From: Strix aluco
Lineage: Eukaryota > Chordata > Aves > Strigiformes > Strigidae
Assembly: GCF_031877795.1 (NCBI RefSeq)
Contig: NC_133971.1
Location: 3,404,195-3,468,194, forward strand
Length of the DNA stretch: 64,000 nt
Direction: 5' to 3'
Part shown: positions 36,501-45,700 of the stretch, one piece after another
How positions within the stretch are numbered: position 1 is the first letter of the stretch
Layout of the letters: every line of letters starts with the position of its first letter
Program-made: the position numbers and the translations under genes
The notes under the pieces: generated by a model
Databases searched by the model: none
The model's input: only the letters and a program-made list of their open reading frames with translations
Told to the model about the DNA's origin: nothing

Positions 36501-38861
36501 ATAGTCCCTGAGCAAAGAATTTCAGCATATTTTTTGTATTTTCTCTCATCTACCCAGACTTTTGTATTTCTTACTGAAGAACTAAATTGACCCAATACCC
36601 CAAGCACACTGGAAGAGGCTGGCCAAGAAAGAAAAAAATCAGAGAGCAGGGTTATCCAGCATTGAAACAAAGCTAAATTGCATCAGATACCCCATCTCAA
36701 ATAATATCAGGAGTCAGACATACAGCTTACTGTTTTGATGCTTTCAAAAGCACCTTAGGCTATAAAACTTCAGATGTAGTTGATCAAATTTTAATTCTCC
36801 CTTTCCTTGAAGTGTGATGCAAGGACATACTTTTCCACCAAGTTTTCAGTGAAACATTCTGAGATTAAAGTTTTCCTAAGCTTATAGACCATTGCTATGT
36901 ACTTTTAAAAGTAAATAATTAATAATCACCTCATCACTACCATGTTGCGATTCTGAACAACTATAGTAGCTGTGTAACGATACCAAAGGTGATTTGTGGG
37001 TCATCAATATTTTTCTCCAAAATTTCCATAAATTTTTTGTCCCCGATGACTGAGATCCTTGCAGCCCTCTGTGGTGGTATTCTTCTTTAGTGTTACACAC
37101 TAAAGATATATGCTTTTATAGCTTTTCCAGTAGTTCAGTTACAGTCATCATATTCACGTATTAAGGAAAACATGTTTGTAAGCACCAGCACACTTAAGCA
37201 CTTTTTTTTTTTTTTTGTAAATGGAATTCCAAAACCAAATTAAAAAACCCATGGAAGACAATAAGTTTAAATAACAAAATTCCATGTATGTTAGAAGTTT
37301 TAATAGCAGGTTATGATTTAGACCTGATTCTGAAAACTTCATTCAAATAAAGCTCACGACAATTTCCAAGGGAAGTATTGCACTGCAGGTTTGAATGCAT
37401 AAGGATCAATCTCATTCACTAGTATCAACTCTGTAAAACTTATCCAGTATGACTTTTCAGCCTCAAAAATGCTGACAGCACAAATAAACTGCCCAGCACT
37501 AGTTCTCACAAAAGCAAATATCATTTTCCCCATTGATTTCCATGTGACAAGGACACAGACCAGTTATGAGCTAATAGGCATGTGCTCCCCTTATCGATGT
37601 AAATTAGTTCACTCAGATGCAAATTTAGTAAATACCATTGAATTCTTCATGTAAATCTATTAAAACACAAAAATGTATTAGAAAGCAAGTAAAGCACAAA
37701 ACAGCATGTTAGAAATCAGTAACAACATAAATATTAGTAATAACAATAAATTAGAAATCAAAAATTGTATGCCCTCGAAAAACGTTAGCTTTTACATTAT
37801 CAAATATTTGTCCATTTCAATTCTAAGCTTAATATGCCACAAATTATTTTATTTCCTCAGGTGTCCGGTTCTCCCTTCCACATAGAAACACTGAATACAT
37901 TTAGTAGGAGAAAGCTTGGTTTAGGTTTAAGGGACAGATAGACTAAATATATCATATTCTACCTTCAGTTACTGAACTGCCCTCATGGCAGATTCTCAAA
38001 ATGCTTATTATTTAACTGACTCATTCTTGAAGATGAGTGCAAAGTATTATCAGAAAAAAACCACTTTCAGCTTCTGTATAATGAACAGGGCGTTTTAAAA
38101 TCACATGTTATTTCACATCTGCACTATAAAGCGATTATAGGCTCATTAAAAAACAATGATTGATGTTTGGCAAGCAGTTCCGTATACATTTGATCTTAAC
38201 TTTATCTGGGCTAGCCAGGGTGAATTATGCAATGTCTTACACAGAATCAGCATATCAAAAGCAAGAAGTATGAGCAGTGTTTCCAACTGTAATCATTTAC
38301 ATGGCATATTTTAATTATAACTCATAAGGAATATAACAGATAAGGAATGAAACTCATTCCTTATCAGATGATGATTTGAAAAATTCATTCTTACTTTGAA
38401 CTCACTCTCCTTTGCAACACAGAATGCACACGCAGCTCCTCCACTTCTTTTATCTTCACCTAATTTAAACAGTCAAATTATGTTCTGTGCATTTCTGAGA
38501 GTTAAAAATTGCCAGCTAGGATGCTTCAGACTGAGTTTCATCCTGATATGATCCCCGAGAATAGGATTTTCCATTGGAAATACTATTGTCTCCACCTGCC
38601 CTGCTCTGCAGAGCAGAAAGAGGAGCTGCTGGAACAACAGAAACCTTAGCAGACTCTGACTATCCAGCAGCCACTCAGGGGTGAGCCACACGCTCGCTGT
38701 CTGCCACTGCTTCAACCCTGTCCCTGCTGCAACAGGTGCTGCTGGCAGAACCCTCCAGCCAGACGGCGAACACCTCTGCAGATGACACAGGATGCTTCCA
38801 AAGCAACTCCCACCTCAAACAGAGAGACAACAAACCTACCTAAACCCGGGGACATGGACAT
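9374..38861 (-). CDS. ADGRV1: ADGRV1, 5' part: eleven coding exons, about 746 N-terminal residues
   Basis: Adhesion G protein-coupled receptor V1 (VLGR1/GPR98) is known to form the ankle links of hair-cell stereocilia and the fibrous links around the photoreceptor connecting cilium, and is an Usher syndrome type 2 gene. I joined eleven exons whose GT donors, AG acceptors and phases agree throughout, giving an open frame of 2237 nt. The conceptual protein begins MSMSPGLGMPSAFLLVYLLL, has a hydrophobic signal peptide to about residue 29, then Calx-beta repeats recognised by their DDxxPE loops (near residues 102, 220, 346, 470 and 731) and repeat-end motifs such as NDNAFG, PNDKPYG and DSDDVYG. 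It aligns along its length with my memory of the human N-terminus. Full-length vertebrate proteins are about 6300 residues, so roughly 88% lies beyond the left edge, including the EAR, GAIN and seven-helix regions. No stop or frame break was seen, so the gene looks functional. Confidence 0.95.
9598..10633 (-). other. ADGRV1: ADGRV1 intron 10
   Basis: AT-rich intron of about 1.0 kb. Its only notable content is a 22-base T run at 10459-10480. Nothing else is recognised. Confidence 0.9.
10459..10480. repeat. Poly(T) run
   Basis: Twenty-two consecutive T in ADGRV1 intron 10. On the gene's strand it is an A run, so it does not act as a polypyrimidine tract. Confidence 0.9.
10634..10810 (-). CDS. 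ADGRV1: ADGRV1 exon 10: end of Calx-beta 5, start of Calx-beta 6
   Basis: A 177-nt phase 0-0 exon of 59 codons, LEKVELVNRIPVVPPVSPRL through to EPEDSPATV. The proline-rich PVVPPVSPR linker and the SNLPIIxxEPED segment match human ADGRV1. The acceptor is TCCTACAG and the donor GTAAGTAA. Confidence 0.96.
10811..14143 (-). other. ADGRV1: ADGRV1 intron 9
   Basis: A 3.3-kb AT-rich intron with a 20-base T run near 12966-12985. ORFs here, up to 98 codons, have no recognisable content. I see no repeat family or RNA gene. Confidence 0.9.
14144..14473 (-). CDS. ADGRV1: ADGRV1 exon 9: end of Calx-beta 4, main part of Calx-beta 5
   Basis: A 330-nt phase 0-0 exon of 110 codons, from LLFYIQDSDDVYGLIRFYPL to NDAFLQNGAHFLVQ. 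DSDDVYG closes repeat 4. In repeat 5 the usual DDxxPE loop is replaced by RNDAFLQNG; human has the same replacement, so this is a family trait and not decay. The acceptor is TTTTGCAG and the donor GTATCT. Confidence 0.97.
14474..15836 (-). other. ADGRV1: ADGRV1 intron 8
   Basis: About 1.36 kb, of which the last 550 bases on the plus strand (15251-15800) are a CR1 element. The remainder is AT-rich with nothing recognised. Confidence 0.9.
15251..15800 (+). mobile_element. CR1 LINE, 5'-truncated 3' end
   Basis: A typical avian CR1 3' region of about 550 bp. It opens with the conserved coding-end wording around GTGAGACC...CTGCAGTGCTGGGTCCAGCTCTGG, continues through GTTGCCCAGAGAAGCTGTGG and GGTTGGACGGGGC, and ends in the CR1-specific tandem ATTCTATGATTCTATGATT. 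It is truncated at the 5' end, as nearly all CR1 copies are, and encodes no working protein. It lies antisense to ADGRV1 in intron 8, with its 3' tail ending about 30 bp from the exon 8 donor. Confidence 0.95.
15837..16107 (-). CDS. ADGRV1: ADGRV1 exon 8: Calx-beta 4
   Basis: The 271-nt exon completes the split Arg codon and encodes 90 residues starting FEEITIVRNGGTHGNVSVTW and ending AEVSEPSE. It holds the IDDDIPEEAE acidic loop near residue 470. The acceptor is ACCATAG and the donor GTAAGT. It ends in phase 0. Its donor lies only about 30 bp from the inserted 3' tail of a CR1 element, yet the splice site itself is an excellent consensus match. Confidence 0.97.
16108..17373 (-). other. ADGRV1: ADGRV1 intron 7
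   Basis: An AT-rich 1.27-kb intron. No gene, repeat family or RNA motif recognised. Confidence 0.9.
17374..17939 (-). CDS. ADGRV1: ADGRV1 exon 7: end of Calx-beta 2, all of Calx-beta 3
   Basis: This is the longest exon in the window: 566 nt, 188 codons plus two bases. It begins IPENDELFVVHLKSVEGGAE, passes the repeat end KKNDSPVRF, carries a complete repeat with LDDAIPEIAETF near residue 346, ends that repeat at PNDKPYG, and starts the next. The last codon (Arg) is split AG/G with exon 8. The acceptor is TTTTCCAG and the donor GTACTG. The match to human is near continuous. Sequons NST and NTT suggest extracellular glycosylation. Confidence 0.97.
17940..21035 (-). other. ADGRV1: ADGRV1 intron 6
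   Basis: A 3.1-kb AT-rich intron with A runs at about 19859-19872 and 20010-20022. ORFs of up to 123 codons (18133-18504 plus) are without recognisable domains and are treated as chance. Confidence 0.9.
21036..21146 (-). CDS. ADGRV1: ADGRV1 exon 6: second half of Calx-beta 2
   Basis: The 111-nt phase 0-0 exon encodes 37 residues, starting IDGPNPAEEDLSPARGNITF and ending YNLTVLDDE. The LDDE joins IPENDE in exon 7 to complete the repeat's acidic DDxxPE loop, so an intron sits inside that calcium-binding motif. The acceptor is TTTTTGCAG and the donor GTAAG. Sequons NIT and NLT are present. Confidence 0.96.
21147..22533 (-). other. ADGRV1: ADGRV1 intron 5
   Basis: A 1.4-kb AT-rich intron. Nothing recognised apart from short A/T runs. 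Confidence 0.9.
22534..22638 (-). CDS. ADGRV1: ADGRV1 exon 5: first half of Calx-beta 2
   Basis: This 105-nt phase 0-0 exon encodes 35 residues, SALITVNEPRGRNEFVPLTL followed by IRERGTYGTVIVTFE. The xVxEPxGR start and the IRxxGTYG strand are typical of a Calx-beta repeat and match human ADGRV1 at the same position. The acceptor is CATTAG and the donor GTGAG. The exon shows no ORF start of its own and was recovered from homology and phase. Confidence 0.95.
22639..23730 (-). other. ADGRV1: ADGRV1 intron 4
   Basis: A 1.1-kb AT-rich intron. No gene or repeat family recognised. Confidence 0.9.
23731..23826 (-). CDS. ADGRV1: ADGRV1 exon 4: end of Calx-beta 1
   Basis: This 96-nt phase 0-0 exon encodes 32 residues, KPSATIKLGSPKSVTVTILS followed by NDNAFGIISFNM. 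The ILSNDNAFG motif marks the end of one Calx-beta repeat and the linker to the next. The acceptor is TTTTAG after a short pyrimidine tract and the donor is GTATGG, weaker than its neighbours. It is too short to stand out as an ORF and was found by following the expected human order between exons 3 and 5. Confidence 0.93.
23827..24939 (-). other. ADGRV1: ADGRV1 intron 3
   Basis: A 1.1-kb intron containing the hairpin/direct-repeat structure at 24165-24233. A plus-strand ORF of 102 codons at 24511-24819 begins with a hydrophobic stretch but has no recognisable domain and runs antisense to the gene, so I do not call it. Confidence 0.9.
24165..24233. repeat. Nested inverted and direct repeats with telomere-like loop
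   Basis: A left arm at 24169-24185 pairs with a right arm at 24203-24218 (16 of 17 positions, one bulged A). The 17-base loop contains GTTAGGTTTAGGGTT, close to the vertebrate telomere repeat. A second copy of AACATTTGTATAAAACA (24165-24181) follows at 24217-24233, and its TTTGTATAAA pairs perfectly with TTTATACAAA of the right arm across two bases. The piece could form either of two alternative hairpins. Confidence 0.75.
24940..25089 (-). CDS. ADGRV1: ADGRV1 exon 3: core of Calx-beta 1
   Basis: This phase 0-0 exon encodes 50 residues beginning IDGENTGDFFDTYAAAF and including VCDDDLPEADETFTFYLTL. The DDDLPE loop is the calcium-binding signature of a Calx-beta repeat. The acceptor is TTTATTGCAG and the donor GTAAGTC. 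It corresponds closely to the human segment containing AGDFFDTYAAAF and AVCDDDLPEPDE. Its length is a multiple of three, so skipping would keep the frame. Confidence 0.96.
25090..26893 (-). other. ADGRV1: ADGRV1 intron 2
   Basis: A 1.8-kb intron with a 20-base A run at 25290-25309 followed by CCAAACC-type A-rich sequence. No element body or gene is recognised. Confidence 0.9.
25290..25309. repeat. Poly(A) run
   Basis: About twenty A bases followed by A-rich CCAAACCAAAAC. It lies on the strand opposite to ADGRV1, so on the transcript it is a T run. Confidence 0.9.
26894..27078 (-). CDS. ADGRV1: ADGRV1 exon 2: signal peptide and start of Calx-beta 1
   Basis: The exon starts after a pyrimidine-rich acceptor (TTTTTCTATAG) and begins with GG then ATG, so the first two bases complete a glycine codon from exon 1. 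It encodes MPSAFLLVYLLLALLIHFAS followed by GETEVRF and the first strand of Calx-beta 1, ending at TAIVS before the donor GTAAGA. The leucine-rich stretch is a classic cleavable signal sequence. The internal ATG at 27076 could start translation in transcripts lacking exon 1, and the signal peptide would still be intact. The sequon NET lies in the first repeat. Confidence 0.95.
29151..29171. repeat. (AT)n dinucleotide repeat
   Basis: About ten uninterrupted AT units in ADGRV1 intron 1. Confidence 0.85.
38340..38366. repeat. Perfect 12-bp stem hairpin
   Basis: GATAAGGAATGA and its exact complement TCATTCCTTATC are separated by three bases. A partial third copy of the arm (CATAAGGAAT) lies about 17 bases to the left. 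It sits about 475 bp into ADGRV1 intron 1. It is too short to be a microRNA precursor. Function unknown. Confidence 0.8.
38840..38861 (-). CDS. ADGRV1: ADGRV1 exon 1, coding part (22 nt)
   Basis: On the minus strand an ATG at 38861 opens the codons for M-S-M-S-P-G-L plus one base, followed directly by the donor GTAGGT. Joined to exon 2 this gives MSMSPGLGMPSAF, which parallels the human start MSVFLGPGMPSAS in length and in the GxGMPSA junction. An in-frame TGA at 38877-38879, six codons upstream, bounds the frame, and I see no other in-frame ATG between. A second in-frame ATG lies at 38855. The 5' UTR extends to the right, but its start cannot be fixed from sequence. The exon is much too short for ORF finders. 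The match to human and the exact phase support it; it has not been confirmed by transcript. Confidence 0.78.
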
Positions 38862-39130
38862 CCGCGTCTTCTGGACTCAGCCAGCCGCCTGCACGCTCTC
38901 TGTCACTCACGCATTATGCATTCCCCTCTCCTACTCCTCCCTCCGCTCCACGCAGCGTCCAGCACTCTCCTCCCTCTCCTGACTCCTGCTGCCTTCCCAC
39001 TGCTGTGGAGATAAAAGGGGGGTGGGATGGAAGAGGACGGAATTTTTTAAAACCCAGGCAATTGCTCCTGCGTTGCTGTGCTGGAGATAGAGCTGGCCCC
39101 TCCATCCACTGCCTCAGCGGTGCTTTCACT
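38862..39130 (-). promoter_or_regulatory. ADGRV1: Candidate ADGRV1 5' UTR and promoter
   Basis: Directly upstream of the exon 1 ATG, composition becomes more GC-rich than the surroundings, with C/T-rich stretches on the plus strand. On the minus strand an A/T box (TTTTAAAAAATT) lies near 39045, about 185 bp before the ATG, and could act as a TATA-like element. Placement is inferred from exon 1. No transcription start can be fixed from sequence. Confidence 0.4.
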
Positions 39131-39669
39131 TAGTGAGGACTGCTCTGTTTTATTACTGGAGGCAGCAAAACTGGCACGCTTTATCACTGGATTATGATAG
39201 ATTTTGGATTCAAGCCCTCAGCCGCACCCAGACATGCAGCTCATCTTAATTCACAGCTATTCAGTGCTCTGCAGGGAGAAACAATTTCCAATCTGAGATC
39301 AAGCATTCTGGACTCAGTAATTTCTCTAATATCAAATTCACATTTTGTGGTCACCACCATTCCAAGTAAATCCTGAGCCACAGCCGAGGTACAAAGAGAC
39401 AAAGGTGGCAACTCAGATCTTGACAGTGTTGGCCCCCAACATCCTCAATTCTCCCATTTAATGGCAAACCAGTGTCAAAATTCCTACTTATCCAATAAAT
39501 GTCAATACATTTAAGCCCCAAAACAGAAAATACAGAATTTTGACAGGATTTCAATTAGTCCCTGTGGGAATACAGCAGAAGATTGGTGAGGAGGACTGTA
39601 AACACACTCAAGTGACTTGCAGTTGGGGTGTCGAAAAACACATATATCATGCTAATTGTTGTTCAGCTT

Positions 39670-40018
39670 TGTGTGCTTGACAGGTAGAACATCTGCATTT
39701 AGATAGCACAGGCCTGCGATAGACTCAGAGGCACCTCATCGAACATCCTCGAGATTCCTGCCCTGCTGTGGGAAAGATCAAAGCACAGTGGAAAAGTATG
39801 CCTGTGAAAATCTCTGATATACAGGCAAAAGCAGCAGGTTTGAGATCTTTTCTTTCTTCTCCTCTTTCTGGTTAGCAAGGACCATGGTACCTGCATCCCT
39901 GCCCGGGTGCTGCTGCAGAGATCCCCCAGGTCACAAGGCAGTGAGAATAAATTTACTCTTTGCATTTCATCCGTGGGTTTGTGGTTGTTCCTGCGTCCTG
40001 CCCGTGCCGGCTCACACA
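39670..40018 (+). mobile_element. Candidate solo LTR (fossil), family uncertain
   Basis: The segment starts with TGTGTG and ends with CACACA, has a GC-rich middle, an AATAAA signal at 39956-39961, and a T/C- and G-rich 3' end about 57 bases after it, which is an LTR-like order of parts. I could not confirm a target duplication and see no internal viral region. Boundaries are approximate. It could instead be a different GC-rich repeat or host exon-like sequence. Confidence 0.33.
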
Positions 40019-42697
40019 GTCCCATTTACACAGTCTTCACTATATTTCCAGATACTGTGAGATAGCTACTAGATTTTAAAAAGTGGAAATGCTATTGCAA
40101 ACAAATGCAGTAGCGGCAGAACAATTCCATGTAGCTGAATCCAGTCAGGTCCATTAACACTCCCTCACTCCCCACATCTCTCATACAAATTGAAACCATT
40201 CTATCAAATTTTTTAAAAGCATTGATTCCAACTCCAAGGAAATCCAACTCCCAGTACATTCCTAGTCTACTACAGAATACAACCATATATCAGGTATTTC
40301 AGCTTGCTGGATCCTTTCATTTTTTTGGGTCCTAAATCCTCAGACTGTTCTGTCAAAACAGTACTCCTAAGTAGGCCAAAAAAATCATTCCTCTGACACA
40401 ACTCAGTGCAAAAGCAATGTAACAATCAACATGCAACTAACGTGAAACTTGACAGATGCATTTTTTAAAATCCCGTATTGCTTGTTAGTATTGAATAAAC
40501 AGAATCTATTGTAAATGCCTATTTTAATGCATATTAGCAAGTAAGTATTTAGAAACAAACCCAAACATAACTCTAGCCTAATTCTAGATCAGCTTTATTT
40601 CACAAACAGCACATTTACAGAAAGGGCGGAGGGAAATGCTAAGCACAAAACAGGGTTCTGCCCTGAATGAAAGCAGAACCATTTTTACCTTTACTATAGT
40701 TGACTGAGAAGTCATGCATCTCAAATGAGCTTTCTTTGCTTTGTTTTTAATTTATTTGGAGCATATGGAAAATGCAATCACAGTGATAAGAAATCAGAGA
40801 GAGAGGAAGCACTGATTCTGTGGAGGCTAATATAATCTTTGCATATAGAAGGAAGGGATACAGTGCAGAAGCATTAAGGCCAAAAAACTGACAGGATCTA
40901 GAAGACTTTGTGCCTTCTGATGGCATTAGCCTGGTCACTACAGCAGTACTGTGTTGAGTTGCGGTGATCACAATTCGGGAATAACGTAAACAAACAAGGA
41001 AAGGCAAAAAAGATGCTAAGGAATGATGAAAATTACGTAGTAAAAGACTCAAAGACCTCAAGGAAAAGCACTGCTCCAAAGTAGAAGGCATTCCACCTAA
41101 CATCAGCCATCCAGTCTAACCCGGTCACACAGTAGGATGGGATGAACTGCCTTTAAGACTAAACAGGGAGTCCAAATGACTATCTCAGACTACTGCCTAA
41201 CTTTTGAGTAATGACATTAGGTTAATGTTAGGTAAGATGAACCTCTGGATGCACTCTGTATACAGCTACAGAGAAAATGAACATTGATAAATAAAAATCT
41301 GCAGTATAACAGATAAGGGCATCGATGATCTAATATGCAGACACAAAAGTAGATATTAATAATCAGAATAAAATTCAGTTCTTAAGAGTGAAGGACACAA
41401 ACCACTGGAATGACTCACCAAACATTATAATAAAATATTTATTTTTTTAAAAAAAACACAGGTGTACTTTTTTTCTTCTAAAAAGCTATGCTGTGCACCT
41501 AAAAGGAATTCAGGTAGATGTGTATGATAATCTGTGTTATATGTCCGACCACTTCTTGCTGTAGTCCACCTGAGTGTATTTATGAATATATTTTTGATCA
41601 ATACTTTATTATGCATTATTGCCATGCACCAGCTCCAGTGTTTCTGTACCGAAAAGAGAGCAAGAAGCAGTCCTTCAAAGACCCATGCTATTAGCTGCTG
41701 AATTTTGCATTAGAGAGAATTTAATGTATTAGTATGAGAGATAAGTAGTATGTTTTTCAATACCAGACTGTTACTACTTTCCTATCTCAGCTTCACAATC
41801 TAGAGCCCATATGGGTTTTCCTCTCTGGATCAACAGGTGGAAAGGATACTTGAGGTATAAGATTCTTTTTATATTTTATTCTATAATGTTGTTTCAGCTT
41901 ATAGAAATGACTTCACGTTGTCCTTTTGTTGCCCAATTTCTGTGAGAAGTTTGGCTCCCACCAACAGCTATCAAGCTGCTCAGTATCAGAGGGGCTGCCT
42001 TAACAGTCATCAGTTCTCAATTACAGCAGACCTAAGCACATTAAAAGTTGCTAATTACTGAGCTGGAAAACAAAGGAAGAATGCGAACTCAGACTTGGGC
42101 TCACTAATTCACACGGCTACTTTCATGGAGTCTGTCAACAAAACTGCATTCAGATCCAAAATGACTGTAGCTTTTGCTACTTTCTCCCACTCAACACGCA
42201 ATACTCCATGTTTTCTCTCCATTCCTGATGATTTCCCGATTACTTTTTTTTGGTTTTGTCGTACCGATCCAGAGACCTGTGCTTCCCTTTGTTACACATG
42301 AGGATGAGACAGAGCTCCCGTGGGATTTTGCCAGTGGTGGCCCTCAACCAGCTGGAAGGTTGTTGGTGACTGACATGGGACACTCCATCTGCACTTTTAA
42401 CAACTCAGCATGCTGCCCACACAGCACTCTCAGCCCTTACAAATGTCAGGGACAAACAATCAGGGCTGGTATTGGACCTACAATAGATCTGGCATTGCAC
42501 GGAACTATGCCTCCAGGTCAGCCTTAACTTCTCTTTTCAATAAAAGCAGTAAATAAGGTGTACTAAGTACACCCCTCAATTCTTTGTTTGTTTGGATTTC
42601 CTTTGTTCTGAATTCATTAAAACTCTGCAAGTTAAAAATGGCTCTGCTGAGAGTAAACCAATATTGAAAGCAGCAGCAACAGAATCAATGGACCCCA

Positions 42698-42715
42698 GTT
42701 TGTTTGTTTGTTTTG
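42698..42715. repeat. (TTTG)n simple repeat
   Basis: Four units of TTTG followed by TTTTG in the ADGRV1-LYSMD3 interval. Confidence 0.75.
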
Positions 42716-45700
42716 AAATCTTGCCTTTTCCCTTTATTGGCATCATCTGAAAGGAAAGACCAGAGAAGAGGGAGTTAGGAGAAGAAACAAATCCCTGAGA
42801 AGGAAAGCAGGACTTAAAGGAGCAAGAAGAAAAAAATCCAAAGAAAGAGCTTCAGAAGGGAGTGTTTTCTCTTCTTGTTTACATTTCTGTTTCTATTAAG
42901 GAATATTTTTGTGCTGTATGAAGGCCATTTGGTTTTCAATCACAGGTATTGCAATCTTAATCTACTAATATTAGAAACCAAAACATAAATGCTGATAATA
43001 ACATTTTCTGAATATCCATAAATGTCACTCAAATTGAGAGTTGTTTTCACCTGTAACATCCAAACTTCAAGACTTTGGGCTAAGCACCTAGTTGGATGCA
43101 TGTAGCAAACAAGGAGATTCTGAGAATGTTGAAATTTTGGTCCTGCACAGACTTCCACATATCACCTTCTATGGTACTTCAGCTGAAGCAGACTGAACTA
43201 CCCAGAATGAGGAACATTAAGCATGTGCATGGCTCTTTCACAGATCAATCCTTAATTAGAATACACCATACACAAGTTAGGTTCTCTTCTTTCCTGTTTA
43301 TTAATGAATCACTTCCAATATGACACAACACCTCGAAAATCCACAACATTCATCAGACACTGTTCTGGTTAGCTCTAGTGTTCAGGAAGAATACTGAGGC
43401 TGAGCTTGCTCCTCTCTTCACAGACTGATTGACAAGATACAGATTATTTTCTTGCAAGAAATTCACGTGGGTTTTGTTGTTTGGGGTTTTTTTAAAAAAT
43501 GGATTTTCTTAGAACGATGGTCCATGGTGGCAAGCATCTCTACAGGACAGACCATTTTTAAGAACATTGTAGACCACCACAAGCAGGTATATTCTTCCCT
43601 GTGTGGCTGTAGTTTGATCTTTGACTCCATGTAGATAATCGTTTGCTTGGCTGATGTCTAGGACCCATCCCCCATGTTCTTCCTCGTTACTTCTCAGTGT
43701 GATTCACATGGGGGAGCTGATCTAACTGGCAGCGTTGAAAGAAACAGTAGCCACGACTATAGCACATGGCTTCGACAGCACAGTCTTCAGGGAACTATGC
43801 CCAAAGCCATGCCATGAAAGAAGGCAGAACTGACCAAGACTGACACCAAAGAGGTGTGTTCGCCTCAGAGCCCGACTAGTCTGTGTTACCAGGCTTCTGA
43901 CCACCACCCCACAGCAGCTTAGGATCAAGCCTGTGTTTGTTCTTCAGAATGTGAAACGAGGTCCTTCTTGATGGACTGGGAATGCATTCATACTAAAATC
44001 TTGATTTTACTGTATAGCTTCCTGATGAATTAACAAACGCATGCAAGAAAGAGCACAAAGTAGACAGATACAAACCGCACTAATAATCTGAGAAGACTCA
44101 AAGACAAAATTTGAGCATTATGCTTCTGACCCAGTGGTTTACGCCGGACTGGTTGATGTGCAGATGTATGTAGATAAATTCAGGTTTTGATCCTCTATTT
44201 TTCACAGATGTCCAAGATTTAAGAAACTGAAAAAAGAGAATGTCAAAGAAGATCATGTCCTTTATCGATGGACAAACATTAATTTGTTTATGCTTCCTGT
44301 GACCAGCTTGCAAAGGTTAACCTTTTTATGGTACAGCTCATTACTTGCATACTGAAAGCATGTGATGTTAACATCTAAAAAGAGATTTTAATTGAAAAAA
44401 ATGAGTATTCCCATTATCAGGAAAAAAGTAAATGTTCCCTGGCATCTGTTCATGGGAGGTTCCTATATTTTAACACACACTACAGTAGAAATGCTATTCA
44501 TATAATCATAACCTTTTTATTACTGAACTTAGCTACATATTTGACAAGACTCTCATAAAAAAATGAGATGACTTTTAGAAAATGTTAATTTAAATATGTT
44601 CAAGTGTAAAAAACTGAACAAATTAATGAGGAAGTAACTTCTTTGTTTCAACTTACTGCATCTCAGATTTCGTTGATCAAGCTCCAGCGTGCAATTTTAA
44701 CACAATTTCTGTCATTTTGTGTCATCACAATAAAGAATGCCATCTCTGAAGAGATGGTTTAGTCTTACAACACTCAGTGGCTCCTTTCAAACCACAGTGG
44801 ATGCCTACTGGCTCACAGGTCTCATGGAGAAACAGCAAGATGAGCACCTGGCAAGAACATCTGCCTACTCCTCTTGTGCATTTATTGTTGCTAAATAAAG
44901 ATGCAGCCTTGTTTCTCCCGATCAAGTGTGCCCAGCTCTCCATTTGTGGCATGTCACTTCTGATTTGCTGCATGCTATCTCATAAAACGTCCATCAAAAC
45001 ACACAACTTCAGAGCATGTCAAGCACTAGACTGTAAATTCAAAAAGAACACTTATCAAAACTGCGTTTTCCTGAAGGTAAAACATAATAAAAACATTGAA
45101 AACTCTCCATAATCTCTTGCATCTAGGTTGCTCTTAATTTCAAAGTCCTCAAAAAGTGTTTCAGAATAATAAAGATAAAAGCAAAAGGGTTCCAGCTGCT
45201 GGATACAACCGCACTTGCTTTCACAATTCACAGATGGGTATTTTGTTTGCTTCCTTTTGAATGGGGAAAAAATCTACTTGGAAACACAAATAACTTATGG
45301 TTTTTCCCACATAAAAGTTGACTTTTCTCTTTCCTGAAATCCTTTAAGTGAAACATTGAAGTGTTTACTCATTTGTTGCTTACTTTTCCCCCTGGAGATC
45401 AAAGAGATGTTACCTGAGTAAATGTGAAATTCAGTACCCACAATAAATGTAAGCTTCCGATGGAATGCTGTAAGGCCAGAATTTTTGCCTCAGAAGTAAC
45501 TATACTCCATGTTCATGAATTTATTTTCCTAGCTGTGGCGAATCCTGGCATCCACCCTTGCTGTAAAATTGTGTCTACAAAGGGGCACTGGAGCATCTTA
45601 GCATTCTGATGCTGAGATAGCGATCCTGGGGACTGTCAAGCACGTAGAGGAAGAAAAGCCTCTGCTGACACAGAGGATAACACGCGCTCTTTTCAGAGTT

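Larger units (their letters stand above)
27079..38839 (-). other. ADGRV1: ADGRV1 intron 1
   Basis: An 11.8-kb intron between the 22-nt coding part of exon 1 and the signal-peptide exon. It is AT-rich with a short (AT)n at 29151-29171, T runs near 36125-36138 and 37201-37216, and a perfect hairpin at 38340-38366. ORFs of up to 100 codons show no recognised domain. No other gene or repeat family was identified. Large first introns often hold enhancers, but nothing in the sequence lets me point to one. Confidence 0.78.

Noticed and set aside
38473-38715. Minus-strand ORF of 80 codons near ADGRV1 exon 1 with a Leu-rich run
   Set aside because: It lies in intron 1 downstream of the exon 1 donor, has no acceptor that would join the frame, and does not match any part of ADGRV1.
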